Source: Emmonsiellopsis sp. PD_33 (Eukaryota > Ascomycota > Eurotiomycetes > Onygenales > Ajellomycetaceae). Taken from it: a DNA stretch of 64,000 bases. The notes under the pieces were generated by a model. The model did not search any database and had not been told where the DNA came from. It saw only the letters and a list, made by a program, of their open reading frames with translations. The position numbers and the translations under genes were made by a program. Numbering within the stretch: position 1 is the stretch's first letter; each line of letters opens with the position of its first letter. Positions 60,784 through 64,000 of the stretch are shown here, in pieces. The stretch covers positions 1 through 64,000 of the forward strand of contig JANTQF010000067.1 in assembly GCA_032988165.1 (NCBI GenBank), given 5' to 3'.

Positions 60784-62638
60784 CACGGGCCTTGCGGTTT
60801 GCCCCGCAGCACAGACGAAAGCGTAGAAGTGCCCAAGCGCTGGCGATTGAGGGGGATGTGAACACTAGTAGTAGATCGTGCCTTGTTTGTAGTTAAATAA
60901 TTGGGGCGGGCTAGCCACGGCGTTCGTTCTTTAAGGACGATTTGTCGAATAATGGATTGTGTTTGTCGTACGACGGGAGAATAATGGAGAGAGGTGTGTG
61001 TAGGACGACAAGAGCAGGCGGGAAACAAGGGCGTATTATTTCCAGTTTATCTGGTGGTGGCTAAAACCGAACCACGTCCTTCCAGTCAAATTGGCCTGGC
61101 TCGTGTTCGGCGCGTGATGGCTGTGATTTGCGAATGGCAGCTTGCAGAGCGGTGATCGCTTGGGGGGAATGGACGTGGGCGGACCCAGCCTGCTAATTAT
61201 CCACGCAGCCACTGGGCAGGATGCAGACAATGAAGATTATTCGGGTATGGTTAGACAAGGCCCTTCGGGTGTGTGTCTTTTTTGAAGGCTGGGCGGGTGC
61301 AGCATGCAAGGCTAGACAGCCATTAATCAACCACGGCCTTGGTAGTTATTTTTGCCGGACCAAAAACGAGCGACGAGAGATGGGCAAAGAGGCACAGAAA
61401 TGCCGCTTTTGATAGTAATGGTACAATCAACCGATCAAGGGCCAGCCTGTAGTCGAGGTATGCCTCCGTAGCTTGTTCGGTCGTGATGTAGCTGAGCAGA
61501 ATAGCAGTAAACGCAAAAACACAAGAATGAACGGCGTAGCAGCTTTAGCAAGGAGCAAAAGACCGAGTAGACGCCCGTCCAAAGACAAGAGAGAGACTGG
61601 CCAGCCAGGTTGAAGCGGACGAAGCGCCCAAGATAATCATCCCGGCTGCAGCGAGAACAGGCACTTGCAGCCGGCGCGGGGCCAAGGGAACCAGCAGGGC
61701 ATCATCCAGCAACAGTTCCATGATTGCCCAGCCCGCTGGCACTGGGCAGATCTTAGCGTGGAGCCCAGAAGAGCCCTGTATCAACTATCAACTTCTGGGA
61801 TGAGGCGGTGGGGATGGCGAAACACGCAACGTTGGATGTTGAGTGGAGGTCAGTCAGTCAGTCAGTCCACTCAGCAGTGGGCTATTCTCGCACCTTTCTC
61901 TGGCTGGTTGGATGTCCTTCTTCAGCATCCAAGTCCGCCGCGAGGACACAGGGCAGTTGATGGTGCTGGTTGGCTGGTGTGTGCCGTGCCCAGCCCGGCT
62001 TGAGTGGTGGTTGTTGCTTGGGGCTTTTAGGGGCGCTTAAATCTACATATTTATTTGGTTATTTATGGATGCCAACACCAACCATCTGATATCGGCGACA
62101 TCGGGACTCCCGGTGGCAGATTTCTTGTTCGAGATCTCGCGGAATTATTGTTACCTCAATCCAGCTCTACTATCAGGGCAATTTTACATGGGTTACCTCA
62201 CAGCATTTTTTGTGACAGCCAACCGCCAAGTCTGGCACTGGTGCCGCGGAGAGCTGCTCTCCTGCGGTCCGGGTTTGATGCCCGTATCAGGGCACGCATG
62301 AACCGCCGTCCTGGCCACGGTCTGACATAATGGTCTCGCGTGGGTATACCCAGTCGCTTGCACTCCCGTTCTTGGCTATAAATCTGGTATCATTCTTGGT
62401 ATTCAAACAGCCGTCCGCTCGTATGTTTAGCCTTGCCTTGCCATTGTCACTGCTGGTGTCGGAGATCTGGGAGCCATCAGGAGTCTGCACTACCCAGGGG
62501 CCTCTCCTCATTCGCTGGACCTCCCCTGAATCCCACGCAAAAAAAGAACTTCGAGAATATCCCCTCGCACAAAGAGAGAAACCCAAGCTTTCTCAAACAT
62601 GACAGGCAATCTTAAACATGCAAATCCACCTTAATTCC
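60784..62638. other. Long region upstream of NoxR
   Basis: About 1.86 kb between NoxR and the CCS1 stop, of average or higher GC. It holds a CAGT tandem repeat at 61851-61867 and several anonymous ORFs under 115 codons. It probably includes NoxR regulatory DNA and leader. No gene supported. Confidence 0.4.
61851..61867 (+). repeat. (CAGT)n short tandem repeat
   Basis: Four consecutive CAGT units plus a partial one; non-coding. Read directly. Confidence 0.85.
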
Positions 62639-63561
62639 TCAAACCATCCCTTTCAAAACCTGCTCCTTTCGCTCTTCCCAAACATTCTTTCCGGAACACG
62701 AGCAGACCATCTTATCATTGTCCCAAACTCCTGCGCTCCGGGCAATCACGCCAACCAGAGTGTTGGGATCTTCCTTTTTGAACGGCCCTTCCTTGGACTG
62801 GGACACAACCATACTTCTCCCGATCAGCTCCCATACTGCAACCGGGCGGTCCAGAAAGACGTTCCCCTTGCCGTTCTTGTCCACCTCTATCTCGCCAAAC
62901 ACGCCCCTGGGAGGCTGCGATCCTTGGGCCTTCTGTTTCAAAGCTTCCCATATACCGCCAACCGACGCCGGTCCTTCCGAGATGTCGCCTGTTTCTCGAA
63001 TCGTGGCCCAGTATTTGCCCGGTGGCATGCCGTTGAGTGTCAGATCAATAAGTGTCAATTTCGGGGCGACCTGGACCATGCGCGCCAGCCCACGAATAGA
63101 ATTTGTTACCGTACTCGAGTGCGTTTCTAGAATACAAACTGATGCGCCTGAGATACGAAGTGGTCAGCAAAAGGTGGGTAACGCCAGTGGTAATAGGGGT
63201 CCGGAACTCACTGTTTGAGGACCCGCTTCCTCGAAGAATGGCATCTCTACCGGTGCTTTGGATCGCAGCGACTATGGCAGACGGCGCGGTGGTCCCTTCA
63301 ACCAGGAGAAGCTGGTCCTTCAAGTTCCCCTCTACCTTCTTGACACCTGCGTGGCACGCTTAGTCCCATTGATTGCAGTACGAAGACGCATAGTATTCCC
63401 TACCGTCAAGTGCGTAGAGAGATTGAGACACATCCTTGATACAGCCCTCGCAGGACAGCGGGACGGAGAAGGTGGCCTGCTGCAGCGTTAGTATTGAATG
63501 GTGCTGCCGGTGGCGCCGATGTAGGCATGTAGTAGGTATGTACCTGGAAGGGATCAATCAT
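62639..63561 (-). CDS. ccs1: Copper chaperone for superoxide dismutase (Ccs1)
   Basis: Delivers copper and helps disulfide formation in Cu/Zn superoxide dismutase, in cytosol and mitochondrial intermembrane space. Exons 63561-63544, 63479-63404, 63346-63212 and 63147-62639 give 245 residues. The first exon is six codons (MIDPFQ). Domain 1 is heavy-metal-associated with the copper site in VPLSCEGCIKDVSQSL (CXXC). Domain 2 is SOD-like: LTLIDLTLNGMPPGKYWATI, ETGDISEGPASVGGIWEAL and GNVFLDRPVAVWELIGRSMV. The C-terminal tail carries the transfer motif C-S-C (DNDKMVCSCSGKNVWEERKE). Exon 2 can start at either of two adjacent CAG acceptors, changing one Gln. A perfect TACTAAC branch sequence lies just 5' of it. 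Confidence 0.94.
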
Positions 63562-63870
63562 TGTTTTGCTTGGAATAAGATAGCAACTTAAATATATCAA
63601 CGTACAACACTACTGGTCACTGGTAGAGAACAAGAGGAGAAAGAACAAGCAATTTGCGAAGAAGAATGACTCTCTCCATGATGTCGTCCTCTGCTCGTCA
63701 TCTCGCCCATTTATTATTTCCCCTCCACCGCCGCGGAATTGGTGGGGCTTTGAAATCAACCCCGAGCCCGCATAAACATTCGCCCGTTCCGCTCCGCATC
63801 GGGCAATGTCAATATCAAGACCGCATCTCGACTTCAACATTCACAACGCTCACATCCCGCAACAAAAGCA
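63562..63870. other. Divergent promoter, CCS1 / next gene
   Basis: About 310 bases between two start codons; presumably promoters of both. No specific motif was identified. Confidence 0.4.
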
Positions 63871-64000
63871 ATGTCTGCCGCCCCGAAATCACGATGGGCC
63901 GAAGACGACGCTGAGACTGAAGCCCTCCTCGAGCAGAAACGGCGTGAGAAGGAGGAACGCAAGCGTGCAAAGGCGGAGAAGCAGCGGAAGCTGGAGGAGG
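63871..64000 (+). CDS. N-terminus of a charged, coiled-coil-prone protein (truncated)
   Basis: Starts MSAAPKSRWAEDDAETEALL with AGCA before the ATG and runs 43 codons to the window end with no intron seen. The visible part after the first 15 residues is almost wholly Lys, Arg, Glu and Ala (KRREKEERKRAKAEKQRKLE), a single charged helix. Such starts occur in PITSLRE/CDK11-type kinases and in several RNA-processing proteins. The rest is needed to decide, and I do not assign a function. It is divergent from CCS1. Confidence 0.6.
   Translation, partial: MSAAPKSRWAEDDAETEALLEQKRREKEERKRAKAEKQRKLEE

Overview
This is nuclear DNA of a filamentous ascomycete. The genes carry short GT-AG introns (mostly 50-110 bases) with RCTRAC-type branch sites and lie on both strands. 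Several families are typical of Pezizomycotina: a NoxR-type NADPH oxidase regulator, a HeLo-like/NACHT/ankyrin receptor, a Zn2Cys6 regulator, a fungal HNH protein and a fused ThiD-TenA enzyme. Gene content and protein flavour suggest Eurotiomycetes, perhaps Onygenales, but this is an impression and was not tested by alignment. All exon boundaries were placed by eye from splice signals, reading-frame continuity and family knowledge.

Layout, left to right. 1-7 kb: 3' part of RAD9 (+), an ATS1/RCC1-like gene (-), and a NACHT-ankyrin receptor (+). 7.8-20 kb: a mitochondrial PPR protein (+), the DEAD-box helicase DBP2 (-) with one very long intron, a secreted beta-lactamase-like serine hydrolase (-), and a Zn2Cys6 regulator (-). 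20.5-28 kb: the thiamine enzyme THI20 (-, nine exons) and the DNA polymerase alpha catalytic subunit POL1 (-). 28.4-35 kb: ribosomal protein RPL7 (-) with an intronic C/D snoRNA, divergent from the ESCRT-II subunit SNF8 (+), then eIF3c/NIP1 (-). 35.6-42 kb: an HNH nuclease-domain protein (-) and the DYRK kinase YAK1 (-). 44-52 kb: the transcription-coupled repair ATPase RAD26/CSB (+), a small secreted protein of unknown function (+), and a membrane-anchored, threonine-rich surface-type protein (+). 53.6-64 kb: an acyltransferase-3 membrane protein (-), the ER SNARE UFE1/syntaxin-18 (-), NoxR (-), the copper chaperone CCS1 (-), and the first 43 codons of a charged protein (+).

Most genes are unrelated housekeeping functions. 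Three are genome-maintenance genes (RAD9, POL1, RAD26) and four serve ribosome production or translation (DBP2, RPL7 with its snoRNA, eIF3c). No gene cluster, CRISPR array, intact transposon or tRNA was recognised. The most striking structure is inside RPL7. Its start codon lies in an 8-base first exon behind a 646-base intron. Its second intron carries a box C/D guide whose 13-base antisense element matches a conserved site of the large-subunit rRNA.
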